A stretch of DNA of 64,000 nucleotides from Prorocentrum cordatum (GCA_963575745.1 CAUYUJ010015282.1:455651-519650), one strand, 5' to 3'. Positions 43,184 to 54,781 are shown, counted from the first letter of the stretch. Made by a program: numbers and translations. The notes: generated by a model not told the origin, from the sequence alone.

Positions 43184-44495
43184 CCGTGGTGGCAGTGATC
43201 GCGTAGTGGGGTAGCGGAAGAGGGTGAGAGTGGTGGAAAACGTGGGAGCCAGCCGAGTCGTGGTGGTTCCGTCGGCGGGGCAAGTTAAGAGGAGGCATGG
43301 GCAGGCCACGCCCGGCGTGGGTGGCTGCAGTTGAGAGGTCTGGCGCAGGTGTGGCATTGCTGCCGGTGCTCCTCATGGTGAGGGTGGCCGCGCCACGGGT
43401 CCTGCGGCCAGCGCTGGGCGGGGTCGTAGTTGCCAGGCTCCTGGCCGAGGTCGCTGCTGCGTGCGCGGCTGTTCTCAGCGCCCAGTTTCCGCCCGTGTCT
43501 GGAGGGATGGCGGAGGGTAGAGGCATCGTCGGTTGGTGGAGTCGGATCGGCAGGACTAGCGGAGCTAGTCGTGGTTGCCGTCGCGGGACCCTGTGTCCGC
43601 AGCTGGACTGCTGTAAGCCTTGTTCTGGCTGATCCGACGGTGCGCGGTTCTCTGGTGGTAGATGGTGCGGTACGCGATGTCGTGAATTACCCTGCGGTGC
43701 TCGTCCAGAGCCGCCGTGTCCATGTTGAGGCGTCACGATGGTATCGGTGATGCTGGCGACGACCGCGTCGTGCTCGATCATGCGGTTTGGTTCCATTCCC
43801 TCGGCGTGGCGGCGCGGTGGGTCAGGGTCCTCGCCGTGTTCATGCGTTTGGATTGTGATGCATCTGTCCCTGTACTTGTCCTCTGGGCTCCAGTCCTTGT
43901 AAGCCTTGTGGACCTGGTTGACGTCGCCGTCTGGGTGGTCCAAAGCTGTCTTGGAGAAGATCGCGACGGGGACATATTCTTCTTGTGTCGGACCTTGTAC
44001 CTGTTCTTCGGTGGGTTGGTTTGCGCTTCCTTGGTCGCTAGTGGGATTGAGCTCGTTCTGGCTGATGGTGTTTGTCTGTCTTGTGTCACCCTGCTTGTTG
44101 TAGCAGCTCTTGCCGTCACAGCTGCCTGGTCCAAAGGTAGTACCTTGGTGAGGTTCGTCGCTGTCGACGCCCTGGGCCGCAGCCTCGGCGTGAGCGCCGG
44201 CGCGTGTAGATGGCGGCTGCTTGGCCCGTGGTGGCGGCAGTCGGATAGCCGGTGGCGTAGGCGATGACGTATGGGTGTCCTATTTTGTCGTAGCCCCATG
44301 GCGATGTTCGGCTTGCCGTGCCTGTCGGAGTCGGGCTCCCTTTGGCAACTGCAATAGGTGGTGCTTGGTATCTGGACAGCTGGGTGTTACAGGTAATGTT
44401 GGCTACTCCTCTTCCTGCTTCCTTTCCCCTCCCCCCTCCCTTTTCCTTCCTCCTTCCCCCACCTCCTCCCCTCTTTGGCCTCTCCCTCCTTCCAG
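42863..44495. other. Unassigned region, GCT repeat and doubtful frames
   Basis: A pure GCT run lies at about 43149-43181. Frames are open on both strands (minus 43146-43943 and 43778-44299; plus 43716-44267). The minus frame starts with an acceptable stretch (VNQVHKAYKDWSPEDKYRDR) but soon turns His/Pro/Arg-rich. A long pyrimidine tract (44400-44493) leads into the next exon. No gene is supported. Confidence 0.4.
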
Positions 44496-44773
44496 GCAAG
44501 CCGCTGCGGGACCCCGCCGCGGCGGACGCGCTGTTCCGGCAGCTGCCAGCACGGGCGCCCGGGCCCGCGACTGCAGCAGCCAGAGCCAAGTCTAGGCCTG
44601 CTGCCACCAGGTCCAGCAGTTCGGGAGGAGTGCCTGTCAGAAGGACGTCCAGCGACGCCTCCACAGCAAGCGCGAGTGGCAGGTGGGCCCAGATTGCTGG
44701 GCAGACCAGGGAATACAAGAAGTCATGCGCCATTTTTCATACGCGTCTACGCATATGCAATTACACTCGCTAG
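44496..44773 (+). CDS. Candidate exon, Ala/Ser-rich hypothetical protein
   Basis: A strong polypyrimidine tract (about 44403-44491) ends in TTCCAG (AG at 44494-44495). The frame entered after two bases is open to TAG at 44771-44773: KPLRDPAAADALFRQLPARA, then a Ser/Thr/Arg-rich stretch. A donor-like GGCAG/GTGGGC at 44680 could end the exon earlier. The minus strand is open too. No domain recognised. Confidence 0.35.
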
Positions 44774-45112
44774 CAGCCAGCACTGCGTGTAAGTCGCATG
44801 CCGATGTTCAAGCCCAAGCGTATATGTAATTGGTGGACTTGCCCACGTCCACGTGCGTATGTATAGTGTAAATGCGATGTGCGAATGTGTACCCCCATGC
44901 GCGCCTGCGTACCAACGCGAACATATGAACGTTCGCATGCGGACTACTCCGCAAGGAATGTGCTTGCGTAGTTGGCTTGTCACCCCTTGAGAGAGCATGC
45001 GCCGACCTCTGATTGTTAGCGCCATAGCTGCGCTTCGTTCCAGTTCGTAACTTGTTATACCATATGTTTGAACACGAGAGTGGCTCGGCAAAAGTAACTG
45101 GCAGCGATGCAG

Positions 45113-45241
45113 GATCCCGCCAAGCAGTGGTGCCCAGAGTCAGTCTTGCGCTTCCTGCTTGCATGTGCTCTGTCGTTGTCCCAGGGTTACCTGGCAAACC
45201 TTGCCGGCAATTGCCTCAGCCTCCCGGCCGCGACCGTCCAG
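45113..45241 (+). CDS. Candidate exon, hydrophobic helix
   Basis: Acceptor GATGCAG (AG at 45111-45112), donor GTTGCT from 45242, 43 codons in phase 0. The product is amphipathic to hydrophobic (ESVLRFLLACALSLSQGYLA) and could be a membrane segment. The next candidate exon (46384-46518) is also phase 0, so the two could be joined, but nothing else links them. Confidence 0.3.
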
Positions 45242-45539
45242 GTTGCTGCCGTGGTGTCTCCAGGATTCCTGGCGCATGCGCGCGATGATGCTGGGCGTGG
45301 AAAAAAACGCAGGGGAGCAGCCCGCGATTCGCTCCGCGGTTGTCGCCTTCACTTCGCGTTCTCTAAGTCGCTCTTAGACCTCTCTTCTTCCTGCTCCCCG
45401 GTCCCTGGTTACCCCTCGGCACCCTCCTCTCCTTCCTTCTGACCCTCCTCTGCCCGTCTCCATCCTCCCCCCTCTATCCCTCTCGCATGTAGATAGCTCC
45501 TCGCTGTCGCACCGGTAGACCTATCCTCATAACGGGTCG

Positions 45540-45925
45540 GGCGTTTCGCCCGAGTCTTTTCACCGCTTGAGATATTGAAGTTCGGAGGGGAATTTGAACA
45601 GCTACATGGTTTTGTTTGGGGAGCGACTCGCTCCCAAGATGGGGACCTCGCCCTGGCGCCGCGCACGCTCGTCTTGAGCAATTCCTACATTTGCACGGAT
45701 TGAGGGCGGTCGTTTTTTTTGATGGGGTTTGGCCTTGGTGCTTCGCGAATTCGTCTAAGAATGTCCAGGACCTACACGGGCAGAGTGTTGCTTCTTTCCC
45801 ACATGAGGATGCCGCTCGTGTCTTCGCTCTACCTCAAACCGTGTGTCCAGACGAGTCGAACATGTGCAACATTTGCACGGATTGAGGGTGGTTCCTTCTC
45901 GAAGCGGGGTTGTCCTTGGGCCTTC
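45540..45925 (+). repeat. Diverged tandem repeat shared with 61480-61710
   Basis: Units of about 100-190 bp with the landmark TTTGCACGGATTGAGGG (45689 and 45874) or a related ACACGGGCAG, each preceded by similar sequence (GTCNNGAACATGT or similar) and followed by GGTNGTT. The same landmark, as GCTGCACGGATGGAGGG, recurs at 61500 with further units, so the family is dispersed. Confidence 0.55.
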
Positions 45926-46383
45926 CCTCGAATGTTATGACACCGTCTCGTGGCATGCCTCTTAGCTCGAAGCGTAGAAGGCAGTCTCTCTCAGAACAGT
46001 GCCCCCGCCGCCTCAATTGCGGGCCAGTCGGACGCTCGTCTTTCACCAGGACGCTTCGCAAAGTGACACGGGAGGGTGCATGGATGCATCGTTGATGTAT
46101 TTTGGGGTTATCTGGTCCCCCAGTTTGGGTGATTGTATTCTATTTCCTCCCTCCTCCTCTTCTTCCTCCTCTGCTTTTCCCATTCCTCCCCGCCCCCATG
46201 CCGCCCCACTTCGGATGAGCGTGCTGGGTGCCCTCTTCTCCTGACACGCTGCTCCGTGCCCCCAGCTGCCGCGGCGAGGTGGCTCTGACTGAGAGGAGCA
46301 CCTGCCAACTCGCGAGGGCAATTCGCGCTCCGGCTGGCTTTTTGGTCACGCTGACGCGGGCCTGCTGCGCACAGCGCTTGCAG

Positions 46384-46518
46384 GGGCACGTAGAGAGGAG
46401 GGTGAGGATGAGGATGAGGAGTTGGTGGAGGAGCGCGAGGATGACGGTGATGTCCGCGAGCGGGCGAGCAGAAGCTGAGAGGCAGCAGGAGTCCGAGCGG
46501 CCTAAGCGGCCGAGAGAG
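46384..46518 (+). CDS. Candidate exon, basic to charged
   Basis: Acceptor GCTTGCAG (AG at 46382-46383), donor GAG/GTAGGC at 46519, 45 codons in phase 0. It is the only one of the three + frames without a stop in this interval and ends AEAERQQESERPKRPRE. The minus strand is open as well (a Leu-rich, membrane-like reading), so strand is unproven. A possible last exon follows the CCCCTAG at about 46555 and ends in a TGA within about 40 bases. Confidence 0.25.
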
Positions 46519-46976
46519 GTAGGCTCACAACCTCCGCCAAGATTGCCCCCCCCTAGCACCTTCCCAAGCAGGGCTCGAAGCCGTCCGCTTGTTGAGGCAC
46601 CTGGCGGGGCAGGGCAGGAGCTGTGAACCCACAGCGGGCGTCGGGCCAGCCTCGACGCTGAGCTTCCACCACCCAGGCGCACGCGCGCGGGCCTGGAGAC
46701 GGGAAGGCACGAAGTGCGAACACAGCCAGCCGCTATATTCGTAGAGCACCACAAGGCAGACCATGTACAGGCGGTGCCACATGACGGCGAAACGGAGGTC
46801 GTAGAAGGACACAACCCCGCCATCGGTGCACACGGATTGCTTAGCTCTGTCACTCACATCAGCTTGCCGCGGAAACCACAACAAATTGACAAGGCCAACA
46901 GCTTGACTGCCTCGGCGACGATGGATCAAACATCAGCCGCGCCCCAGGCAGTGAAGAAGAGGATGGGCTCATATCA

Positions 46977-47155
46977 GACGGTCGCTCGCCGTGTGCTGCC
47001 CACCCGTGATTGGGAATAAGGGAGATTGACACGGACCGACATGCCGTGTGAGGCCGACCTACATATGGAAATACCGCTGATGGAAATAGTGGACCGTCAT
47101 TTGGCAAGGTGACGCCGTGTGTTGCCCACCCCACGTTGGAAATAAGCGAGTTTGA
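46977..47155 (+). repeat. Two units of about 125 bp
   Basis: GCCGTGTGCTGCCCACCC (46989) and GCCGTGTGTTGCCCACCC (47113) are each followed by TGGGAATAA or TGGAAATAA and GAGNTTGACA. Confidence 0.7.
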
Positions 47156-47199
47156 CATGCACGTGGCCTTGCCTGGCCAACCGTCATGACGGTGATGTC

Positions 47200-48599
47200 G
47201 GGGAGGAGGAGGAGGAGGAGGAGGAGGAGGAGGAGGAGGAGGAGTCCCAAACCTTCGACTTCATATTAATGTCTCCTCATCCGATGTGCGCATCTTTACC
47301 TCAGGTCAGGCGTACATTCACTGCGGGTGGAGACAGAGGTACCTGGGTGTCTGTGGGCACCCAATGTGTTTCCCAACAGGGCAAGCAGACGTGAGGACGA
47401 AGTAATCAGGAAGCCGAGGGATTCGGTTTAGTCACTGGGAGGGGGAAGCATTTGGATGATGAGGTGGAGCAGGCAAATGGGAAGCAGCAGCTATTAATGA
47501 ATGCGGATCTGCATAGTCGGAATACTTCAACATCATCACGTTCAGCATCAGCATGTGCAGCACCATCGTGTATCGTTGTCATCTCGATTATCTTCCCACT
47601 CCTCGTCGCGGGCTTCGTTAGCATGGTATTGGTGTTGCTCCTGTTTCCGCTACAGCTGAACCATTCACACCCTCGCCGATCTTCTCCCTCATTCCTCACA
47701 GTTTTCATCCCCATCCACCGCCTCTCATTCCTCGTCCTCGTCCCCGTTCCTTGCGTTGCCACCGCAATCTGCCTCGCCTGTTCACTGCCAAAGCTCTTCT
47801 CCCGTCCTTCTTTCCCGAGCAGTCGTTGAGGTAGATTTCGAATACGAGGTAACCGTGGAGCACGCTCATTATCGCATCGGCACCATGTCTATGGCCAGTG
47901 TGCAGGGTGTAACGACCGTGTATGGAGCCGCTGCATACCATGCTGTCTCCTGCTCTCCCTGCATTTCTGGTCGCTCGTCTTGCCCGTCCCCTTTCCCTTT
48001 GCCTCGCGCCCCTGAGGGCGGTGTAGGAGCTTCGCCCAGGCTTTTCCGGATGCATGCTGCCGCGGCCGAGCACGAAAGCGCCGCTCCTGCGGCTGCGTGT
48101 CGGGCCGCTTGGACGAGGACCCACTGAGGTCGCGATGACACGCCTGGGGTCAAGAAAAAGCCTCCCGGTGTTGCGTTTTCAGGAGGCCCCGGCGAAGGCG
48201 AGCGCGGTGGGACCGCGTGTTATCGTCGGATAGCGAGGTCAAATTGGGCGATCGTTGGCCTGGACTTGTGGCTGGCGGCGGGGCAGGTGCCGACATATGC
48301 CGACATCCCACGCGGCCGCAAGATTCGCATTGGGCCTTCCCCGCACACAATCCCGTACATCCTCCACCACCTCATGCCGCATCACCCTCACCCTTTTCCC
48401 TTCCCTTCCCTACCCCTCTCCTCCACCCTCTTTTCCCCCCCCCATCCTCCTCCACCTCCTCCTCCGCCCTTGGGCAGGCGGACGTGGAAGACGAGGAGAT
48501 GGGGTGGGGCCGACAACGAAGCAGAACCAAGACGAGGAAGACAATGCGGACAAGGAGGAAGCGAAGCGAGGAGATGACAGGAGGGGGGAGGCGGGAAGG
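47200..48599. other. Unassigned region with GGA run
   Basis: GGA triplets at 47203-47243. Frames at 47406-47829 are open on both strands without motifs. A pyrimidine-rich piece lies at 48375-48470. Confidence 0.4.
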
Positions 48600-48604
48600 A
48601 TTCC

Positions 48605-48815
48605 TGGCAGGAGGAGGACGGCAAGGACGACGAGGACGACGAGGACGAGACGAGGACGACGACGACGACGAGGACGAGACGAGGACGAGACGAGGACGAG
48701 ACGAGGACGACGAGGACGACGAGGACGAGAAGAGGACGACGAGGACGAGACGAGGACGAGACGAGGACGAGACGAGGACGAGACGAGGACGACGAGGACG
48801 ACGAGGACGAGATGG
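48605..48815 (+). repeat. GACGAGGAC minisatellite
   Basis: Variants of GACGAG, GACGACGAG and GACGAGACGAG repeated about 25 times. Arg-, Asp/Glu- and Ser/Val-rich frames are by-products. Confidence 0.95.
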
Positions 48816-49645
48816 GGTCCGTGCGGTGTTCAGGGGGCGCGCCGGCCCGTCGCGCAGGCGCCGTCAGGAGGGTCTCTGGCGTCGAGGAGGCCGCGCGCGG
48901 CGCCCCCGCCCGCCGCCCCCCGCCCCGCAGCCCCACGGAGGCTCTTCGCGCGGGGGCGGCTGTCGGGGACGGCAAAGAGGGGGGTGATGACCAGGGGGGG
49001 CGGATAACATGCCGTGGGCCGTGATATTTTCCCAGATTTCATGGCGCGCTCTTCTTGTTTCATTACGTTCCTGGCCCCCCCCCCTGGGCCGCGCACATGC
49101 CGCCGGCCATGATTTGCAGCCCCCCTCTTGGACGCCCCCCTCTTGGCCGCCCCCGAGGCTGGGGCTGGTCCCGCAGGAGGACGCCGCGGTGAAGCCGAGG
49201 AGCTATGATCGGGCGCTGGGAGAGCGCCCGCCCAAACAAGTCGACTGGTGAAATCTGCACTGGTTCGCTCGACATTGGCATTCGGGCGTGCTGGTGCAGT
49301 CCCCAGTCAGTCTCGCTAACTCACGTGCGTCTCGCTGGATGCTTTCGATTCTTCTTGGACGTCGATTAGCTACCCCCTGCTGGGGTGCACTCGGAATGCG
49401 GTGCCGTGCGTACGTGGAGTGCCCCTGGAAGCTTTCACTAAGGGGCGTTTTGCTCAAGGGGGTTCTGTCCACCACCGATCTGAGGATGTGATGTCGCAGC
49501 CGTTTCCTGCCTTCTGGCTTCTACGGAACGCGCAGCATGGACACCCCCTTCTCGCTGTTCTATTGCTGCCCACCTCTTCTTCTCTCACTTCCTCCTCATC
49601 CCCCTCCACTTGGTTTTGATCATCTTCCCTGATCCTGATCCCGCT
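48816..49645. other. Unassigned GC-rich sequence
   Basis: Short frames only, with no motif or clear repeat except TCTTGG-type pieces near 49127-49150. Confidence 0.4.
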
Positions 49646-49649
49646 CCTG

Positions 49650-49786
49650 GTCCCATCCTCTTGCTCCTTCTCCTCCTCCTGCTCCTCCTCTTCCTCCTCT
49701 TCATCGTCATCATCATCACCATCATCATCACCATCATCACCATCATCATTATTATCATCATCATCATCATCATCAGCAGCATCATC

Positions 49787-49818
<32 letters not shown>

Positions 49819-49890
49819 CATCATCATCGTCATCATAATCATCATCATCGTCGTCATCATCAGCATCATCGTCAGCATTGTCGTAAGCAT
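49650..49890 (+). repeat. CTC and ATC microsatellites
   Basis: CTC triplets (49663-49700), then imperfect ATC triplets to about 49885. Confidence 0.95.
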
Positions 49891-50084
49891 TGTCATCTTC
49901 CATCGGTTCATCCTTGCGCTCCCGCCGCGCCTCCTCTTCTTCATTCTTCCCGCCCCCCGCCATAGCGGCCGATCCGATGGTGAGTTTACCGTCCTGGGTG
50001 AGACCATCTTGTTGGCTGGCGTCGGCAGTGAATTCTTGACGCTTCGCGTACCCCACCCAGCCCATCCATAACTGATTGCAAGTT

Positions 50085-50805
50085 TTCTTGAGGCCTCTTG
50101 GAGGCTATCTTGAGCCATGCTCGGCTAGAGGCTGTCGAAGGCTATCTTGAGCCATGCTCGGCTATCTTGGGCCATCTTGAGGCTGCCTTGAGGCCTTTTG
50201 GAGGGCTGTCGGAGGCTATCTTGAGCCATGCTTGGCTATCTTAGGCAATTTTGAAGGCCATCTTGGGCTATCTGGGGCTCTCTTGGAGCCATCTTGGGCC
50301 AAAAAGGGCGGGGTGGAGGGTCTTCGGGAGAGGCTGGGAGGCCTCTTGGGGCCATCTTGGGCACCATGGCTCAAAAAGAGGGGGGGAGGAATTCGGCCCC
50401 CCCCTCGGAGGCTCTCAACCGGCATCTTGGGGCCCTCTTGGAGCGCTCTTGGGCGCCTCTTGAGCGATCCTGGGGCCGTCTTCGGCCTTCTTGGGCCCCT
50501 CTTGGGCCTCTTTTGGGCCATCTTGGGGCCATCTTGAGGCTTCCAAAGCCCATCGGAAGCGACAAGGCGATGATGCCACAAACATTGATTTTCCCTAGGC
50601 TTTTGAACGGTTTTGGCATCTTCGAGGGCGCCGTGGAAGGCTCGAAGGGCACTTGGATCCGTCTTGGGGCTGTCTTGGGGCCTCTTGGGGGCATGTCGGA
50701 GGCTATCTTGACCCATCTTGAAGTAGCATGGGCCATCTTGGAGGCCATCTTGCGACTTCGAAGCCCTCTTGGAGCAATCTTGGGCCATCTTGGACGCTCT
50801 AATGC
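50085..50805 (+). repeat. CTTGGGGCC minisatellite (locus 4)
   Basis: A lower-GC variant of the family: TATCTTGAGCCATGCTCGG units at 50105-50260, then CTTGGGGCCATCTTGGGCC types to 50800. The string CTTGAGCCA here is part of this repeat, not a spliced leader. Confidence 0.85.
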
Positions 50806-51245
50806 CTCGATACCCCCCCCCTTCCTGGCCCAGGGGAGGGGGTAGGGGGAGGGGTTTCAGTGGAAGAGAGAAGAAAACAACGCGTTATATCACCTAAGCC
50901 CAGAGGGCTGGTGGGATTTCGAGCGAGAAAAACTAGGGTTCAGTGTTTTGTCTGGGGCTGCAGTTTTTGTGTGTTGGGGATCCAGGGACTTGGCATCCGT
51001 GACGGCACTGGGTTCCAGAATCTTCAGGGCCCAATTATTGGTAGAAGATGGGGCCGAACACTTCCTGGGCCACAGCACAGCACCTCAGGAGCCGTTTGGG
51101 TCCGAGCTTCTCTTCACCATTCTATCGCACCCGAAGAAGTAAGCTTGGGGCCCCGGGGGAAAATGTGTGCCCCATCTTTTCCCATGACGGTATCGGGACA
51201 CTCGAGATATCTAATCATATTAGTGGTTTACGTTTTCGTTGCACT
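50806..51245. other. Unassigned; weak frame at 50948-51142
   Basis: A + frame of 64 codons has balanced composition (GSRIFRAQLLVEDGAEHFLG, then FGSELLFTILSHPKK before TAA) but no motif; it could be a last exon. Confidence 0.25.
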
Positions 51246-51249
51246 TTCG

Positions 51250-51480
51250 TTCGATGGTTGTCTTTATCAGCGATGGGACGTTCTAGTTTCGATCTAGTTT
51301 CGTTCTGGTGCATGTCCAGTTTCGCTCCAGGTTCGTGCCAGCGTCGTCGCAATTTCGTGCCCGTTTCGTTTTGGTTTCGTTTCGGCGTCGTTGCAGTTTC
51401 GTTCTTCAGTCGTTCCAGTTTGGTTCTAGTTCCGTACTGCGTTCGCATTAACTGTTGTTCAGTTTTGCCCCAGTGCGAAA
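51250..51480 (+). repeat. CAGTTTCGTTC-type minisatellite
   Basis: About 15 variants of AGTTTCGTTCT spaced about 11-22 bases. Confidence 0.75.
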
Positions 51481-51609
51481 CTATAGAACGAACCTGTAAC
51501 AATCTTCAAAAGCGCGTGCATCATTGAACGGCCCTGTGACCTTCCACCGAACATCTCCTCCCGCTTGTGCCTGTTTTGTTTGATCGACGGCGGCCGCCCA
51601 GCCCCGCAG

Positions 51610-51758
51610 AGGCGGACTTCTGCTACTGGGACGCGCTCGAAGGCGACGACCTGGGCTGGCTGCTAGAGGCGCCAGCTGGCGCATACCTGGAGGGGTGTAC
51701 CGAGCAGGGAGAGGGAAGTCGAGGAGGGGGGCCGAGGGAAGTCGAGGAGGAGGGCTAG
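51610..51758 (+). CDS. Candidate exon, acidic hypothetical protein
   Basis: Acceptor CCCCGCAG (AG at 51608-51609). After two bases the frame encodes ADFCYWDALEGDDLGWLLEA, PAGAYLEGC, then Glu/Gly-rich sequence to TAG at 51756-51758; a donor may lie near 51693. Its composition resembles the first exon of the lipase-like gene 2.5 kb downstream, so it may be an upstream exon of that gene, but no other link is visible. Confidence 0.3.
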
Positions 51759-51781
51759 AGCCCCCGTCGTGGGCGGGAGAA

Positions 51782-51933
51782 CGCTGACATGCATCACGGC
51801 GCGCAGTTTTGAGACGGGTCCTGCGTTGTCGCCAAATGAGGCATCATTGGCCTCACGTGTCGGGGTTACCTTCTCCGATCCATGGATCTGGCGCCCACGC
51901 ACCAGATCCACAGATCACTGGTCCATGTGAGCG
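51782..51933. mobile_element. MITE-like element, copy 1 (152 bp)
   Basis: Ends CGCTGACATG and CATGTGAGCG are inverted repeats with one mismatch. The inner part resembles 55119-55292: GACGGGTCC near the left end, and CCGATCCATGGAT, a stem-loop around TGGCG and CAGATCCA, near the right end. No coding capacity. Confidence 0.55.
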
Positions 51934-52103
51934 TGCCACCCTCGTGCTCAGGAGCCACATTCATGGCCACGAGGTCCAGTTTCCTCGGCCGCGAACCCAT
52001 GGATACCAGATGACCTTGCGTGGACGCCCTGCGCGGAACCTCTCCATGGGATCTCGCCTCCGTGGGATCATGCCTCAGATTCCGACGTCATGTGCACGTA
52101 CAG

Positions 52104-52279
52104 TCGACGCGCCTGGTGAGGACGCGCGCCTTCATCTAGGGTGCTCTCGTGTCCTTGCCTCTGCGGCCCGTCCTTTGCCGTTTTCACTATTCGCCCGTCG
52201 CCCAACAAAACCCCAATTTCGGGCTCCAAGGGTCTTGCGTCCATACCACCCCTTCTCAATACGAGCATTGAGTGTACGC
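52104..52279 (+). repeat. Direct repeat, left copy
   Basis: Closely similar to 52857-53031 over about 175 bases (shared blocks GTGTCCTTGCCTCTGCGGCC and GGGTCTTGCGTCCATACCAC). The two copies flank about 577 bp, the layout of a very small LTR element or of a segmental duplication. No coding signal lies between. Confidence 0.75.
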
Positions 52280-52856
52280 CGTCAGCTCCTGCCCTCTCGT
52301 TCGATGGCACGCCGTCGCTCGTGAACGTCTGGGAAGCAGGGCACCCGTGCACGCCGTGGCGCCCGTCCGCTCGGCGCCTCTCTGGACTCAGGGCGCCCCC
52401 CACCCGCGCGGGCGCACCCTGCCCTTCCGGGCAGGCGGTGAGCCCGCCGCCCGGGCGCCGCAGGCTGCGGGCACCCGTCGCGCGCGATGGGGGCCGCGGG
52501 CCGCGGCCGCGGCCCAGCCGCGCCGCTGTGGGTCTGCGGGGCGGCAAGGAGATCGTCGAGACTGGCAGATCCCCCAAACCTGGTAGCACAAAGTCTGATT
52601 CAGGTCCCTATTGTCCCTAATGGTTTGGGTCTCCTGACGTTGGTCCGCTCCCAAAGATTTAGGGGCGCTGACTAACGGGAGCTCGAGGGGGGGGTGGGGG
52701 ACGCGAGCTGCACACATCGGCCCCGGCCCCAGGGTTGTGCACGGCTCGACCGGCTCGGCTGCGTCGCGGTCGGCGATCAAGTCGGTCGGTTCGGCTCGGT
52801 CGGTTGTGGCGTCGCTGCTGCGTCGTCGCGACCTTCTCGGCCGTTTTCGGCAAGCA

Positions 52857-53031
52857 GTCAACGCGCCTAGTAAGGACGCACGCCTTCGTCTAGGGTGCCC
52901 TGGTGTCCTTGCCTCTGCGGCCCGTCCTTTGCTGTTTTCACTGGTCGCCCGCCGCCCAAAACATCCCGACTTCGGCCTCCAAGGGTCTTGCGTCCATACC
53001 ACCCCTTCTCAATACATGTTTTGATTGTACT
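52857..53031 (+). repeat. Direct repeat, right copy
   Basis: Partner of 52104-52279 in the same orientation, with scattered substitutions and small indels (for example CATCCCGACTTCGG versus ACCCCAATTTCGG). Confidence 0.75.
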
Positions 53032-53329
53032 CGGCTTCGCTTGGTTTCGGATTCGCTGTCGGATAATTCGTTGTTCGTTCGTATTGTCGCCATGCACGGC
53101 CTCGGATCCTGGCCAGGCCATGCTTGGGTGTATACTCATCGGGAGTAAGAAAAAACCTAACGCTAAGAGCACGATGAAGACGTGGCCTCATTTAGGACCC
53201 TGCGCTTGCGTTAGGGTTGATATGTTTGGTCAGTTTGGCCTGACACACTTGCAGAGACGACCCCCTTTCCGTACTGTTTTGGGCCTCTCAAGCGATGCTC
53301 GGTACCCTTTTTGTGGAGTCTCGCACGCG

Positions 53330-53625
53330 GCCTCCTCCTCCAAGGGCGCACCCGTCACCCGAATCGTGCCCAATCGGGAGCTCCAATTGTGGTCTTTGCG
53401 GGGGACGTCGCAGACCGTCCCCCGCCTCAAGGTAGAACACCCCTCAAGCGGATCGCGCCCCATGGGGAGCTCCAGCCATGGCCTGGGCGGGGAAACTCGC
53501 AATCCGTTCCCGTAGGAATTCGGTATGCCAGTTATGGCTACAGCGGGGGAACTCGCAGACCGTCACCGCAGCACAGCCATCAAGTTGATCGCGACCCAGA
53601 GGGAGCATCAATTCCTTCCTTCCCA
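53330..53625 (+). repeat. Diverged tandem repeat, about 90-bp unit
   Basis: Three units with CATCAAG or CCTCAAG, then ATCGCGCCC, GGGGAGCTCCA and GGGGGAACTCGCAGACCGT. It has GGAGCTCC in common with the composite repeat but otherwise differs. Confidence 0.6.
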
Positions 53626-54212
53626 CGACGCGCAGTGCATGAGGGAATGGCCATCCCCTGTGACACACGCAGCTGCATGGGTGTGCGTTTCGCAAGGCAG
53701 TTGTTGAAGGTGAGGGGGGAGCACAACACGTAACCTATCAAGTTGCGTCCAAGGAAGAAGGAGGGAAAGATAGATGGGAGAAGGTGGCAGGAAGGAGAGG
53801 AAGGCACTGATCGGCGTCTCGCCGACCGTCAATAGCCTCGCTTAGCTTCTGATGGCTTCGGATAGCCTCGGATGGCCTTGGATGACGGCGCCAGGGTGGA
53901 CAGAGAAGGTCCTCCATGTTCTCCATGAGACGAATACCATGGGTACGCAGCGGGAACGCACGGCTTAGTAGACTTTCTTGGTGCCGACTTCCAGATTCTG
54001 CCAGATGTAGCGAGGAGCCGGGCAGCTCTGGAGGAGGAGGGCGAGGAGGAGGTGAATGGGGAAAGGGAATAGGCAGAGGACGCAATGCAATGCGTCGCTG
54101 CCAAGTGTCGATTGCCAAGGCGGGACGGTGCACGTACTGCTTACATCCGAGTGAAGCATCCACGGCCTATGACATAGGGGGACTGAATCCAGCCGCCCAG
54201 GTTGCCTGTTGC
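53626..54212. other. Unassigned sequence upstream of lipase-like gene
   Basis: No clear promoter motif can be named; dinoflagellate promoters lack a conserved TATA box. Short GATAGCCTCGGAT-type repeats at 53840-53885. No spliced-leader relic found. Confidence 0.4.
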
Positions 54213-54419
54213 ATGGCCACCCCGTGCGCCGGCATCGACATGCGGTGGATGCCGTGGCTCCCTGTGTCAAACGAGGAGCTGGCCGCGCTGTCGCTCTGCG
54301 TCTACGAGGAGCCGGCGCCCCTCTCGGCGTACGAGGAGGAGGAAGGCTCCCTGCGCGCCGCCTCCGTGTACGGGTACGCCTTGGGCTCCCAGGCGTCCTT
54401 CACAGCGGCGAACTTGGAG
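54213..54419 (+). CDS. Lipase-like gene, exon 1
   Basis: Frame 3 from the ATG at 54213 (a second ATG is at 54240). The product starts MATPCAGIDMRW and then reads NEELAALSLCVYEEPAPLSA and AASVYGYALGSQASFTAANL. Donor candidates in phase 0 are GAG/GTTCAC (54420) and CAC/GTGAAG (54429), and the frame stays open to about 54480 (VKNFLRVAREELTQF), so the end is uncertain. No known domain; it is assigned to the gene by position, strand, composition and phase. Upstream exons are possible. Confidence 0.45.
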
Positions 54420-54585
54420 GTTCACCACGTGAAGAACTTCCTCCGCGTGGCGCGGGAGGAGCTTACCCAGTTCTCCGCCTCCTTCCCCCGCTCCCCTCCT
54501 CCTCTGTCCCACTTCCCCGCCGCACCGCCGCCACCCCTTCCCCTCCATTCTCATCCCCCCGCATCCCCCTCACTCGCGAGGGTAG

Positions 54586-54672
54586 GCATCAGAGGAGCAA
54601 GAAGTTACGAAAATGATACGGTGCAGTATTTTGGAGGTGTTTCTGATGTCCTGCGCCGACTCCAGAGACCAG
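54586..54672 (+). CDS. Lipase-like gene, exon 2
   Basis: Flanked by AG at 54584-54585 (GAGGGTAG) and GT at 54673 (CAG/GTAACT), 29 codons in phase 0: ASEEQEVTKMIRCSILEVFL, then MSCADSRDQ. A pyrimidine-rich stretch precedes the acceptor. The alternative frame is also open but reads less well. Confidence 0.45.
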
Positions 54673-54733
54673 GTAACTCCTGGGCTGTATCTTGAGCCCC
54701 CCGCATCATGACACCACTCCCGCCATCAGAGAG

Positions 54734-54781
54734 GAGCTCACCGCCAGGGACATGCGCGTGGATGTGTTCAGGAGCCCCGAG
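54734..54781 (+). CDS. Lipase-like gene, exon 3
   Basis: AG at 54732-54733, GT at 54782 (GAG/GTGGGG), 16 codons in phase 0: ELTARDMRVDVFRSPE. Short, and supported only by splice-like ends and composition. Confidence 0.35.

Noticed and set aside
50105-50180. CTTGAGCCA strings as reverse spliced-leader relics
   Set aside because: They are part of a TATCTTGAGCCATGCTCGG minisatellite and match only nine bases.
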